Assembly: GCF_012935325.2 (NCBI RefSeq)
Contig: NZ_JABBYG020000003.1
Coordinates: 62,001-126,000 of the forward strand
Length of the DNA: 64,000 nt
Direction: 5' to 3'
From: Paenibacillus sp. PL91
Lineage (GTDB): Bacteria > Bacillota > Bacilli > Paenibacillales > Paenibacillaceae
The notes beneath the pieces are model-generated. The model was not told the origin of the DNA. It ran no database searches and was given only the letters and a program-made list of their open reading frames with translations. Below are positions 1 through 8,050 of this stretch, one piece after another. Position 1 is the first letter of the stretch. Each line of letters begins with the position of its first letter. The position numbers were made by a program, and so were the translations under genes.

Positions 1-1
1 G

Positions 2-250
2 CTATCCTTCCTGGGCGCCTTCACATTTATCGGTGTGTGGAATGATTATCTCTGGCCGCTCATTATCCTGACAGATGAGAGCAAGTTCACGCTGCAGGTT
101 GCCCTATCTTCATTAAATGGAATATACACGACGGACTATTCCATGGTTATCGCAGGGACGCTCCTTGCTGTTGTTCCGTTAATTGTGCTGTTTCTCTTCA
201 TCAGCAAGCAGTTTATATCCGATATTGCAGCCGGTGCAGTCAAGAGCTGA
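2..250 (+). CDS. Carbohydrate ABC transporter permease, C-terminal part (5' end outside window)
   Basis: The reading frame is open from the first bases and ends at 250, giving the last 82 residues of a MalG-type inner-membrane permease. What is visible is the segment with FTFIGVWNDYLWPLIIL, the typical membrane segment after the EAA loop, followed by ALSSLNGIYTTDYSMVIAGT and a last membrane helix ending in the usual short basic tail (QFISDIAAGAVKS). The family moves sugars with a lipoprotein receptor and a shared cytoplasmic ATPase. The EAA loop itself lies outside the window, so the substrate cannot be guessed. It is probably the last gene of an operon that starts left of the window. Confidence 0.9.
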   Translation, partial: LSFLGAFTFIGVWNDYLWPLIILTDESKFTLQVALSSLNGIYTTDYSMVIAGTLLAVVPLIVLFLFISKQFISDIAAGAVKS

Positions 251-322
251 ATACGCCAAAGGCAGCTTGTAAAGCGTTGAAACCAGTATTCGAAAATAAA
301 TATTGCTTTGACTAAACAAAAG

Positions 323-345
323 GGCTGCCGATATGATCGGCAGCC
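323..345. terminator. Bidirectional terminator between permease and Tad locus
   Basis: Perfect 10-bp stem GGCTGCCGAT / ATCGGCAGCC with a 3-nt loop. Read on the minus strand it is followed by CCCTTTTGTTT, a usable U-tract, so it best serves as the end of the minus-strand Tad locus. It also lies downstream of the plus-strand permease. Confidence 0.8.
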
Positions 346-426
346 TCTCGTCATTACGCTATCGTGTCCCGTTGCTTGAATCAAGAACAAGGATTTCTTT
401 TGCTTCAAAAGCTTTGCAGTTTTTTA

Positions 427-1272
427 CTACCAATAGATTGTAAAAGGTGGCTTGCCGCTTACGTCAATGGGAACTTCCTTAGAAGAAATGCCTGCGGCGG
501 CGCCGGTTATAATATCTTTTTCGAAGCCGATGCTGTCCAGCTTCATCGTACGCGTTGCTTTTAGAAGAAATTTGGGCTCGCCTTCTACGGGAAAGGTCAA
601 GCTGCCGCCAGCTTTGCCCTTGTTAGCCGCAACGGCTTCTCTCGCAGCCGCTTCAACCTGTCCAGCCTCACGCCTAATGACATCGTATAGAAGCTCGCCA
701 TTCTTTCGCGCTGTGTATTCATCCGCGAAGTAGCTCTCCTTGGCAACAAGCAGCCAATGCTCTTCCTTATCAAAAGTTTCATCCTTAATCAAACCGCGCA
801 GCTCTGGGCTGTCGATCAAGTCTTCAAGCTTAAGCGCCGGCACCGGCGGAATAACTGGGCCAGATGAACCGCCTTCAGCTTCGCTTCCACTCTCAGGCAA
901 TGGGGATTCTGCCTCTGTGTCAGGCACGGCAGGCTTAAGCAGCTCGCTGTATTCCAGAAGAAAGGCTTCAATTTCATTCTCCGCCTTGTCCTGCATAGCC
1001 TCCTCATATTCCTCCCGTATCGTCTGAACAGCAGTGAGCGATGCTGCATCGGCGATGTTTTGGGCTTGGCGCTTCTCAATAAAAACAGTAAAAAAATAAA
1101 ATAAATAAACGCTGACGATGATTACAAGCGCCAAGGTGCCTATCGCTAGCAGCGACATGCTTCCGCGCTCATTCTTCACGGTTGCAACGATACCGCTCCG
1201 ACAGGAATCTCCCTTCACTTTAAGCAACACCCTTCTTACTGTTCGTTCTTGTCGCTGTACGATACGATCCAT
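427..1272 (-). CDS. TadG-like pseudopilin / Tad accessory protein
   Basis: Up to 281 residues. The N-terminal part carries a prepilin-like signal: basic residues, NERGSMSLLAIGTLALV and one hydrophobic helix (about residues 37-60), followed by a soluble region that begins with an amphipathic stretch (KRQAQNIADAASLTAVQ) typical of TadE/TadG proteins. Unlike the pilin and the TadE protein of this locus it has no Glu at +5 after the Gly. The middle is Pro/Ser/Glu rich. Function inferred: minor pilin-like component of the Tad machine. The longest start (1272) overlaps the preceding SLH gene by 37 bp. Internal GTG codons near 1230 follow an AAGAAGGG sequence and may be the true start. Last gene of the Tad cluster, before the terminator at 323-345. 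Confidence 0.65.
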   Translation of the reverse strand: MDRIVQRQERTVRRVLLKVKGDSCRSGIVATVKNERGSMSLLAIGTLALVIIVSVYLFYFFTVFIEKRQAQNIADAASLTAVQTIREEYEEAMQDKAENEIEAFLLEYSELLKPAVPDTEAESPLPESGSEAEGGSSGPVIPPVPALKLEDLIDSPELRGLIKDETFDKEEHWLLVAKESYFADEYTARKNGELLYDVIRREAGQVEAAAREAVAANKGKAGGSLTFPVEGEPKFLLKATRTMKLDSIGFEKDIITGAAAGISSKEVPIDVSGKPPFTIYW

Positions 1273-2039
1273 TGCGCCGCTTCCGCTCTCGTTACCGATC
1301 CTTGCGGATTCAGCTTCGGCGTTTTGCCGAACACGGCGGTGTACGAAACATCTTCATTGGTTAAATATTGATCAACAGCCCTTATGAATATTTGGCCTAC
1401 CTTATCCCCGTCTCCATAAGGCTTCAAGCTAAGCTCCGCAGATGCGAGCGGAATAATCGGATCGATTACGCTATCGGCGCTTTGATACCAAGCCCATAGC
1501 AAGCACAGCTCTTCGCGCGTTAGCTCCTTATCCAGCTTCATCGATTGATCCGGGAATCCGGTAATGACTCCGGCTTGGTGCAGCCCTTCTACCAGCTCAA
1601 AGTCTGCATGCTCCTTCGGCACGTCGATGAAGCTCGGTGCCGAAGGCTTATAAGGCTTAATTCCTTTGTTGTCATATCCGTACATCCAATGAATGAATTC
1701 CGATCTTGTAATTGCCTCGTTCGGCCGGAAATTGCCGTTCGTATCCGGTTTAATACTCCCGCTTTGCAGCAGGTCCGAAATGAACGTCTCAGACGGATGA
1801 CCTGCGATATCATTAACCTGAACAGGCTCCGGCTGTACCGATTCCTCCGGCGTCTCCGTGTTTTGCTCCTCTTGACCGGACGGAACAGTGTCCGTCGTAG
1901 GAACAGGCGATTGCGCTTCGACGACAACGTCGTTTGAAGGCACTTCGCCTTCCTTGGTCTCAGCCCCTCCGAAGCAGCCTGCAAGCATAACGGAAGCAAG
2001 GCTCATGGATAAAAATAAGAAAGCCATTCTTTTATGCAA
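1236..2039 (-). CDS. SLH-domain lipoprotein in Tad locus
   Basis: A 267-residue lipoprotein. The signal peptide ends in a lipobox LAGC (Cys about residue 22), then an acidic Thr/Pro/Glu linker and S-layer homology repeats. The first is recognisable from IKPDTNGNFRPNEAITRSEF, the second from GVITGFPDQSMKLDKELTREE, and a third weaker copy lies at the C-terminus (LNPQGSVTRAEAAQWIV). SLH repeats normally bind pyruvylated wall polymer, so the protein could tie the membrane to the wall where the Tad pilus crosses it; that role is inference. SLH proteins are not part of the classical Tad set of Gram-negatives, so this looks like a Gram-positive adaptation. Confidence 0.8.
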   Translation of the reverse strand: MHKRMAFLFLSMSLASVMLAGCFGGAETKEGEVPSNDVVVEAQSPVPTTDTVPSGQEEQNTETPEESVQPEPVQVNDIAGHPSETFISDLLQSGSIKPDTNGNFRPNEAITRSEFIHWMYGYDNKGIKPYKPSAPSFIDVPKEHADFELVEGLHQAGVITGFPDQSMKLDKELTREELCLLWAWYQSADSVIDPIIPLASAELSLKPYGDGDKVGQIFIRAVDQYLTNEDVSYTAVFGKTPKLNPQGSVTRAEAAQWIVSYSDKNEQ

Positions 2040-2070
2040 CGATGATACACATCCTTTTCTCCGGCTGACG

Positions 2071-2373
2071 CTAATTCATATACCTCCACACCGCTATAAT
2101 TACGCCGGCGGCTGCGACTAATCCGATTCGCAGGTTATAGGCTTTTCGCGTTTCAGCATCTGCTTTGACATACATAGCCAGCAAAAGCAACAGGCCTGGA
2201 ATGTAAACGACAATCAATATTAGGACTGCGGCTTGGAAGCTCACATAATCATGATCGCCGGCCAAATAGCACATTATAAGAAAAACAACTGCAAAAATAC
2301 CGGTATTCCACCATAAACCGCGAAGCAGCTGCTTATCCTCCAGCTCCCGGATCCGCTTCAGCATCCCATTCAC
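2071..2373 (-). CDS. Small membrane protein of the Tad locus, unknown function
   Basis: 100 residues, GTG start at 2373 whose bases overlap the TGA stop of the upstream gene (GTGA), so translational coupling is likely. An in-frame ATG three codons later is an alternative start. It has a charged N-terminus (MLKRIRELEDKQ) and three predicted membrane helices (about residues 23-40, 47-67 and 84-97). I recognise no family. It is kept because of its tight coupling and its place inside the Tad cluster. Confidence 0.7.
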   Translation of the reverse strand: MNGMLKRIRELEDKQLLRGLWWNTGIFAVVFLIMCYLAGDHDYVSFQAAVLILIVVYIPGLLLLLAMYVKADAETRKAYNLRIGLVAAAGVIIAVWRYMN

Positions 2374-4145
2374 TTCCCTAGTCCGAATTTATCCTTAACC
2401 GGCTCCTCTATCGCTTTCTCCGTCAATTTCTCGACGATTTTCTGCTTGTTTTCCATCTGTGTCAGCTTATCTTGGTTCTCCAGCAGCCTGTCAAACTGGT
2501 TTTGGGTAACCTGATGTCCGTCTTGGCCCCAGTGACGAACCGAATTCGGGTTCGCACCGTTATTCCAAAGCCGATCAAGCTGCACATTCGTCATTTTTTT
2601 GTTGCCAATGTTCGAGGAATCTACCGTGATGCCTCTGGCCTCAAGATCAGAAAGCGCCGTGCCTACCTGTTCATTCGTCCGCCAGCGATTTAACCGCAAT
2701 CCAAGCAGCGGCTGCAGAATAAATGCTTTAAAAAAGCCAACCTGCGACGCATTCCCAGCATCCGCGTTCTCTCGCTTAAGCAGCACATTGATCGTCATTG
2801 ACTCAAACGCGCTCGCAACAAAGGAGGACAGCCGTTTCCCAAGCTTGCTCAGAGCTTGCTTGCCGACGATATCTCCGATTTTATCAAAAATAAGCGCCCC
2901 CGCAACACTTTCCGCGAGCATCAAAGCACCTTCCTGCAGACCAGGCATTTCTCCTTCAAAAGCAAGCTTGCTGAATACGCTCGTTCCCATATTAAGCAAA
3001 ACCGTAAAACCAAACGTTTTCGAAACGATCGCCGATTTGAGCGTTGCGACCGGCGCATGCGCTAATGCCGAAATACCGCTTCTAAGCGCGCTGAATGCCC
3101 CCTTCGCGAAGGTTGCTATTCGCGTGCCTGCGGCCCGCATAGCTCCCCGCACCCCAACATTCGTAATGAGCTGCCAACCGCCGCGGAAAGCCGCGGCAAT
3201 TCCCGCTTGACCGATAGAAATAACCGATACCGCTGCCAGTCCGCCAATCCCGATCCCTTTCAGGAAATTAAAGGAATCCCCTGCATATAAAGCATATACA
3301 GCTCCCGCGATTATACCCGCGGCAGCCGCCACAATCAACAAAGGTACGCCAATCGTTACTCCAAGCACTGCCGCAACCGCTACGACGACAACAATGACGA
3401 TAGCAGCTCCAATGGCGCCGGCCAATCCTCCCGTCGCCGCCTGCTTTACATGACCAAAGAAGGTCTCATACCATGGCTTGCTCTTTGGGTCTTTCGTGCT
3501 CTGCTCATCGGTATCCGACGTTTGGGTATCCGACGTTTCAGTATCCGATGTCTCCGTATTCTCTGTTCCTGTATTCTCTGTTCCTGTATTCTCTGTTCCT
3601 GTACTCCCTGTTCCTGTTTGACCCGTACCGCCAGCCTCACCAGTCTGCGGATCGGTGCCGCCTGGCGTGCTGCCGCCTCCGCTTGTTCCCGGCAACTGCG
3701 GACCCTGAGGATCTTTCGTTCCTTCGGGCGTCCCCTTGCTGCCTGGCTGCTCCGGGGATTGAGGCTTTGCTCCTTCTATACCGCCGACTTCCGGAGGCCC
3801 TTCCCCTTTACCGTCAACGGCTCCTCCGTCCGTACCGCCACCCGAATCATGGCCTGGAAGGTGACCGCTTCCGCCAGGTGAATCGGGCAATCCGCCCTTG
3901 CCAGAGCCAGGATCGGTATCGCCTACTTCATAGGTTGGGGGATTGCCTTTGGTGCCATCCGGTACGGCTGTATCCACAATAATTGGAGCCGCTGGGACGC
4001 TTTTGTCCGGAATCGTGTAGGAATCAAGCTGCGAATCAATATCAGCCTCTTCCGCAAAAGCGGAAGGAACAGCTGCACATATCCAAATTAGGATTGTCAA
4101 CGCAAGAAAGAAGCGCTGTTTCAAGCTTCTTCGCACCGTAATCAC
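2370..4145 (-). CDS. 591-aa exported membrane protein with tandem repeats, Tad-locus accessory
   Basis: Signal peptide (cleavage probably after PSAFA, residue 31), then a long Gly/Pro/Thr/Ser/Asp-rich extracellular-type region to about residue 220, including seven five-residue repeats (TGTEN and TSDTE/TSDTQ types). A very hydrophobic segment follows (about 235-300, several helices), then further amphipathic or helical stretches and a charged C-terminus. I recognise no family. GTG start at 4145; the GTG three codons inside has better spacing to GAGAGG and may be the real start. It lies 18 bp after the TadE gene and is coupled to the small membrane gene by a 4-bp overlap. It could be a surface or wall-spanning component of the pilus; that is inference only. 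Confidence 0.7.
   Translation of the reverse strand: MITVRRSLKQRFFLALTILIWICAAVPSAFAEEADIDSQLDSYTIPDKSVPAAPIIVDTAVPDGTKGNPPTYEVGDTDPGSGKGGLPDSPGGSGHLPGHDSGGGTDGGAVDGKGEGPPEVGGIEGAKPQSPEQPGSKGTPEGTKDPQGPQLPGTSGGGSTPGGTDPQTGEAGGTGQTGTGSTGTENTGTENTGTENTETSDTETSDTQTSDTDEQSTKDPKSKPWYETFFGHVKQAATGGLAGAIGAAIVIVVVVAVAAVLGVTIGVPLLIVAAAAGIIAGAVYALYAGDSFNFLKGIGIGGLAAVSVISIGQAGIAAAFRGGWQLITNVGVRGAMRAAGTRIATFAKGAFSALRSGISALAHAPVATLKSAIVSKTFGFTVLLNMGTSVFSKLAFEGEMPGLQEGALMLAESVAGALIFDKIGDIVGKQALSKLGKRLSSFVASAFESMTINVLLKRENADAGNASQVGFFKAFILQPLLGLRLNRWRTNEQVGTALSDLEARGITVDSSNIGNKKMTNVQLDRLWNNGANPNSVRHWGQDGHQVTQNQFDRLLENQDKLTQMENKQKIVEKLTEKAIEEPVKDKFGLGK
3511..3615 (-). repeat. Seven tandem 15-bp repeats inside the 591-aa gene
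   Basis: Seven head-to-tail 15-bp units: three GTATCCGACGTTTGG-like, then four GTATTCTCTGTTCCT-like units (plus strand). They encode a Thr/Glu/Ser/Asp-rich linker. Units four to six are identical, which points to recent slippage, so copy number probably varies between strains. Confidence 0.9.
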
Positions 4146-4163
4146 AACCTCTCAGCCAGCGGG

Positions 4164-4667
4164 CTATTTCAACTCTTCCTTGCGCACCGTCACCTCTGAC
4201 GAGACGGGAAGCGATATGCCGGAGGATCGAAATAATCCTCCTGTCACGATGGGAGATTCCAGCGTAACCTTGACGGTTACAAAGGTATCTGACCCAGAAT
4301 TATACTCATGCTTAGATAGGCTGTTCACCTTATATTTGCCTGCTGCGTTGCGAACTGCAGCCTCGTAGTTCGCTCCAGACGTAAGTTCAACCATTGCAGC
4401 GCGCGCGCCTTCCATTGCAACTTGCTTAGCAACGACAACGGTCACGCCTGCATAGACGAATTGGGTAACGATGAGTATCATCAACAGAAATAAAGGCAGC
4501 ACTCCAACAAATTCAATCGCTTGGGAGCCCTGCTCATTTCCTGTAAGCCGCCTCAAACGGCCGAGATGGTTTTCTCGGCCTCTTTTGCGGTTAAAGACTG
4601 ATTTTATCGATAAAGTCCTTAAGTTTGTCAACCAGTTTTTTCGCAATTCCATCACCGTCGCTTCCAA
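4164..4667 (-). CDS. tadE: TadE-family pseudopilin
   Basis: Long basic N-terminus, then a prepilin-like junction EQGSQAIEFVGVLPLFLLMI with Glu at +5, one membrane helix, and a soluble domain with the family pattern VAKQVAMEGARAAMVE followed by beta strands. TadE proteins are minor pilins cleaved by the Tad prepilin peptidase. The longest start (4667) overlaps the pilin gene by 77 bp. The conserved part begins only near 4550, just after a strong inverted repeat, so a start such as ATG 4652 or TTG about 4555 is possible. The true N-terminus cannot be fixed from sequence alone. Confidence 0.8.
   Translation of the reverse strand: MEATVMELRKNWLTNLRTLSIKSVFNRKRGRENHLGRLRRLTGNEQGSQAIEFVGVLPLFLLMILIVTQFVYAGVTVVVAKQVAMEGARAAMVELTSGANYEAAVRNAAGKYKVNSLSKHEYNSGSDTFVTVKVTLESPIVTGGLFRSSGISLPVSSEVTVRKEELK
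4559..4580 (-). other. Inverted repeat at the pilin/TadE junction
   Basis: Perfect 8-bp arms GGCCGAGA / TCTCGGCC around a 6-nt loop, placed 10 bp after the pilin stop. No clear U-tract follows. It could stabilise the 3' end of the pilin transcript and lower read-through into tadE, which would fit a major pilin needing more product than its neighbours. It lies within the longest tadE reading frame. Confidence 0.55.
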
Positions 4668-4812
4668 ACAGCTTAATCATCGCGAGAATGAGTACGACGG
4701 CAAGGGCAGCAACCCCGATGTATTCAATGGCTTGCGCGCCGCGCTGATTTTTTGTATGATTCCATATTTGAACTGATTTGCCGTATAGTTTGATTCCAAA
4801 ATTCGTCAGCAT
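4591..4812 (-). CDS. flp: Flp-type major pilin
   Basis: 73 residues from ATG 4812, chosen because AGAGGAGGTGAACGG precedes it. A longer frame exists but lacks such a site. Short leader, then the Flp processing site NQRG|AQAIEY: cleavage after Gly, Glu at +5 and Tyr at +6, the Glu-Tyr pair that marks Flp pilins. One hydrophobic helix (IGVAALAVVLILAMI) and a short charged tail (KKLVDKLKDFIDKISL) follow. It would be cut by the A24 peptidase encoded at 10134 and polymerised by TadA/B/C. 23 bp downstream of tadC. Confidence 0.88.
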   Translation of the reverse strand: MLTNFGIKLYGKSVQIWNHTKNQRGAQAIEYIGVAALAVVLILAMIKLFGSDGDGIAKKLVDKLKDFIDKISL

Positions 4813-4835
4813 GATCCGTTCACCTCCTCTCCTTA

Positions 4836-5768
4836 TTACATGTTGAATGCATCCCAAGAAATGCCAAGACCTTCCGGGTTATACATAAAGTTAAGAACGA
4901 GCAATCCGATTACGCACAGGATGACAGCCGGTAGGATAACAAAGGTCGTAATAAGCGTTACCTTAGGACCGGCCTTCGCAGCCCTTTCCTTGATTCGCCC
5001 GATACGCGATTCGCGCATGTCCTCAGCAAGCAGCTTGAACGTATTGGCTATCGGTACGCCCAGCTTGCTGCCTTGAATCAAGGACAGGATAAGGGTCTCC
5101 AAATCCTTGCATTGATTGCGGTGCATTAAGCGCAGATAAGCCTGCTCTCGCGGCACCCCGATATCCAGCTCCTGCTGGAAGCGGCTCATTTCCTCCTGCA
5201 GAGGCCCATCCATCGTCTTCACGATTTGCTTCATCGCAGGATCCAATGGCACACCAGCCTGCAGCGTCACGCTCATGGCATCCATAAAATCTGGAAGCTC
5301 AATCGCGATTTGCTCCTGTCGCCGTGCGGCAGCCGAGCGAATCCACATCGGCGGAAACACAAGGCCTGCTGCAAACAAAACAAGAATCGTACCGCCGCCG
5401 CCTATGCCGAGCCAAGACAAAACCGTCCCTCCGAACAGACCGGCGAACAGGCACAAAAAGCGAAAGCCGTAATAGGAATCGAGCTGCAAGCCTCCCGGAT
5501 AGCCGGCTAGCGCTATTTTCCGCTCCAGCTCCTCCTCATTCGAGAACATTCGAAAGCGGCGCCCGATCGGCGCAAGCTGCTTAGACCATGCGAAAATGCG
5601 CACAGAAATGCGATTTGTCCATTTTTCTTTCTTTTTCCGCTCCAGCTTGATCAAGCCCAGCCGCTTGAGCAGTGCTATGCGATGCAGGCGATATCGCCAA
5701 AATAACAGCATAGATAAGCACCAAACTGCGAATCCCGCATACAACAATGCTTCAGTCCACTCATTCAT
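4836..5768 (-). CDS. tadC: TadC, type II secretion F-family platform protein
   Basis: 310 residues. The cytoplasmic T2SF domain lies in the middle (about 165-290; IELPDFMDAMSVTLQAGVPL, then GSKLGVPIANTFKLLAEDMR), with membrane segments at the N-terminus (about 5-22), around 100-145 and at the C-terminus (VTLITTFVILPAVILCVIG). TadB and TadC form the inner-membrane platform on which the ATPase acts. It ends 23 bp before the pilin start and begins 4 bp after tadB, as expected in one operon. Confidence 0.88.
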   Translation of the reverse strand: MNEWTEALLYAGFAVWCLSMLLFWRYRLHRIALLKRLGLIKLERKKKEKWTNRISVRIFAWSKQLAPIGRRFRMFSNEEELERKIALAGYPGGLQLDSYYGFRFLCLFAGLFGGTVLSWLGIGGGGTILVLFAAGLVFPPMWIRSAAARRQEQIAIELPDFMDAMSVTLQAGVPLDPAMKQIVKTMDGPLQEEMSRFQQELDIGVPREQAYLRLMHRNQCKDLETLILSLIQGSKLGVPIANTFKLLAEDMRESRIGRIKERAAKAGPKVTLITTFVILPAVILCVIGLLVLNFMYNPEGLGISWDAFNM

Positions 5769-5772
5769 ATCG

Positions 5773-6714
5773 TCACGCCTTTATATTGGATACTTTGCGA
5801 ATCATCAGGAAACCTACCGTCATTAGCAGCAGCACTACAGCTATAAGGACCATGCCGGGCACAGTGAATATCGGCATAATAAATCCTTTAAACACCATAT
5901 TGAACACGACGATCAGGAATACCGGCATTAACGCAAGCGTGAGCGCTATATAACGCGATTCCGCTGTCTGATTGCTAATCTCTTTGTTCATGCGCTCGCG
6001 CTCCTCAAGCGTTTTCGCCAAGTGGTCAAGCGCCTGACCAAGATTGCCTCCCGCCTGCCGCTGCACGATAATCGTCTGCGTTAGCAAGCGAATATCCTTG
6101 CTGGTAAAACGCTCATGCACGCGCTCGAGCACCAAATGCAGCGTCGTACCCATTTTGAGCTCCCTGGACATGGTTTGAAACAATAATCCCGCAGGCGGCT
6201 TCAGCTCTTTCGCTACGATATCAATTCCTTGCTGTACGCTCATGCCGGCGCGAATGCAGCTTGACAGCATGCGGCATACCTCGGGCAGCTGCCGGTTAAT
6301 TAACTGACTGAACTTACTGCTTCGGGACTTGAGCCATTGCTTCGAGCCCAAATTGGTAACAAAGTAAGCAGCAAGCATATTGTAAGGCATGCCAAGTCCC
6401 ATCATCCGTTCTACGAGTATAGAAAGCACGGCCCACAAAACGATCAAAATGAGCAGCCAATCGAGCGGGCTCAGCTTTAAATTAGAGGCTGTCAAACGGT
6501 CCTCTAGGCTCCGTCCAAACTCCGTTTGCTTAAAACGGAGAGATAGCCGATGATACGTTCCGCGCGAGGCCTTGGCCTCCTCCGTATGCAGCTCATCCAG
6601 CTTGCGGTAAAGGCCATTCATCCGCTTGCGCACGCTGCCTAGCTCATAAATGCCGAGCGTGCCGAGTGCTACCGTGAGAAATAAAACGATGCATAACCAA
6701 AGCTCGTTAGACAT
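5773..6714 (-). CDS. tadB: TadB, type II secretion F-family platform protein
   Basis: 313 residues. N-terminal membrane helix (about 4-22), two more helices near 85-125, a T2SF domain (QLPEVCRMLSSCIRAGMSVQ, then GGNLGQALDHLAKTLEER) and two C-terminal helices. It pairs with TadC as the membrane platform of the Tad pilus. It overlaps the 3' end of tadA by 8 bp, consistent with translational coupling. Confidence 0.88.
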   Translation of the reverse strand: MSNELWLCIVLFLTVALGTLGIYELGSVRKRMNGLYRKLDELHTEEAKASRGTYHRLSLRFKQTEFGRSLEDRLTASNLKLSPLDWLLILIVLWAVLSILVERMMGLGMPYNMLAAYFVTNLGSKQWLKSRSSKFSQLINRQLPEVCRMLSSCIRAGMSVQQGIDIVAKELKPPAGLLFQTMSRELKMGTTLHLVLERVHERFTSKDIRLLTQTIIVQRQAGGNLGQALDHLAKTLEERERMNKEISNQTAESRYIALTLALMPVFLIVVFNMVFKGFIMPIFTVPGMVLIAVVLLLMTVGFLMIRKVSNIKA

Positions 6715-8050
6715 GAGTTACTTCCTCCTGGCCCGGGGCAAAAAAATCAATGCCAAGGTCATATCCGTACGCCTTCAGCTTCTCATAGCATTTCGGAACG
6801 TAGCCCGTAGTTTCGTACCGTCCGATGCTTTTTCCGTTTGTGCTCGTGCCAGTTCTAACATAGCGAAAAATATCCACGAGCTTCAGTTCGCCCGCTTCAT
6901 CGACCGCCTCAGCGATGGATACGACCTTTCGCGAGCCGTCGGACAAACGAAGCGTTTGAACGACGATCTGGATTGCGGCGGCAATGAACGGCCTTACGAC
7001 CTCCGCCGTCATCGAGGTATTGCTCATCAGAATCATCGCCTCCAAACGCGACATGGCATCGCGAGGCGTATTGGCATGCACCGTCGTCAGCGAGCCTTCA
7101 TGACCGGTATTCATCGCTTGCAGCATATCCATCGCTTCGCCGCCTCGCACCTCACCGACAATAATGCGGTCCGGCCGCATCCTAAGCGCGTTGCGCACAA
7201 GATGGCGTATCGTAATTTCACCGCTGCCCTCCATATTTGCAGGCCTTGCCTCCAAGGAAACGCAGTTTTTGCGGCCCAGTCTAAGCTCAGCCATATCCTC
7301 GATCGTAATGACGCGTTCTCCGACGGGAATGGCTGCGGAGACGACGTTCAAGAGCGTTGTCTTTCCGCTGCCCGTACCGCCGGAAATCAGAATATTCATC
7401 TTTCCGGCCGTCGCTGCCTCAAGAAACTCGGACATTTTTTTCGACAGTGATTGAAATTCAAGCAGGTTGTGCATCGCGTACGGGTCCTTCTTGAACTTTC
7501 GTATGGTCAGCACAGGACCGTACAAAGCAATCGGAGGAATCGCGGCGTTAATCCGGCTGCCGTCTTCAAGCCTTCCATCTACAAGAGGCGAGCTTTCATC
7601 AATCCGTCTGCCGATCGGAGCGACGATTCGGTCAATAATATGGCGAATATGCTCTTGATTTTTGAACGATATGTTCGAAAGCGTTATGGTGCCTTTTTTT
7701 TCTATGTACACTTCATTCGGACCGTTTACCATAATTTCAGTAATATCCTCGTCCTGCAGCAGCGGCTCAAGCGGTCCATAGCCGACCGAATCATTTAGAA
7801 TCATATCCAGCAGCTTCGTTTTGTCGAGCTGTGTAATGATGACTTTCTCCTGCTCCAGCATATCGGTTATGAGCTTCTCGATCGTCCGCCGCTTCTGAAA
7901 GTTGGGTAGCTTAATTAATTGATCCAGATTCGTTTCTTTTAAGAGCCTTTCCTTGTAATGGTTGAACAAGAAGTCAATATAATCTTGCGCGGTCTTTTCA
8001 ATTTTCGGCGAATCCTCAAGACGACTGCTTAGCTGATGGAAGATGGACAC
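6707..8050 (-). CDS. tadA: TadA/CpaF secretion ATPase
   Basis: 447 residues, the usual length for the family. An N-terminal helical region is followed by the ATPase core with Walker A GGTGSGKTTLLN (about residues 220-231), an Asp-box region (ERVITIEDMAEL), Walker B-like RPDRIIVGEVRGGEAMDML and the His-box segment NTGHEGSLTTVHANTP. It hydrolyses ATP at the cytoplasmic face to extend the Flp pilus. GTG start at 8050 with AGGGGG upstream. The start overlaps the tadZ 3' end by 35 bp. Confidence 0.95.
   Translation of the reverse strand: MSIFHQLSSRLEDSPKIEKTAQDYIDFLFNHYKERLLKETNLDQLIKLPNFQKRRTIEKLITDMLEQEKVIITQLDKTKLLDMILNDSVGYGPLEPLLQDEDITEIMVNGPNEVYIEKKGTITLSNISFKNQEHIRHIIDRIVAPIGRRIDESSPLVDGRLEDGSRINAAIPPIALYGPVLTIRKFKKDPYAMHNLLEFQSLSKKMSEFLEAATAGKMNILISGGTGSGKTTLLNVVSAAIPVGERVITIEDMAELRLGRKNCVSLEARPANMEGSGEITIRHLVRNALRMRPDRIIVGEVRGGEAMDMLQAMNTGHEGSLTTVHANTPRDAMSRLEAMILMSNTSMTAEVVRPFIAAAIQIVVQTLRLSDGSRKVVSIAEAVDEAGELKLVDIFRYVRTGTSTNGKSIGRYETTGYVPKCYEKLKAYGYDLGIDFFAPGQEEVTHV

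Noticed and set aside
2599..3210. 203-codon plus-strand frame
   Set aside because: Antisense to the 591-aa gene, no ribosome site, no recognisable domain.
3511..3615. Regularly spaced short repeats that might suggest a CRISPR array
   Set aside because: Units are contiguous without spacers and stay in frame inside a gene, so they are coding tandem repeats.
3450..3982. Overlapping plus-strand open frames of 143 and 169 codons
   Set aside because: They are opposite-strand shadows of the repeat region of the 591-aa gene, with no ribosome site and composition set by the repeats.
6650..7450. 266-codon plus-strand frame over tadB/tadA
   Set aside because: Antisense shadow of two clearly conserved Tad genes.
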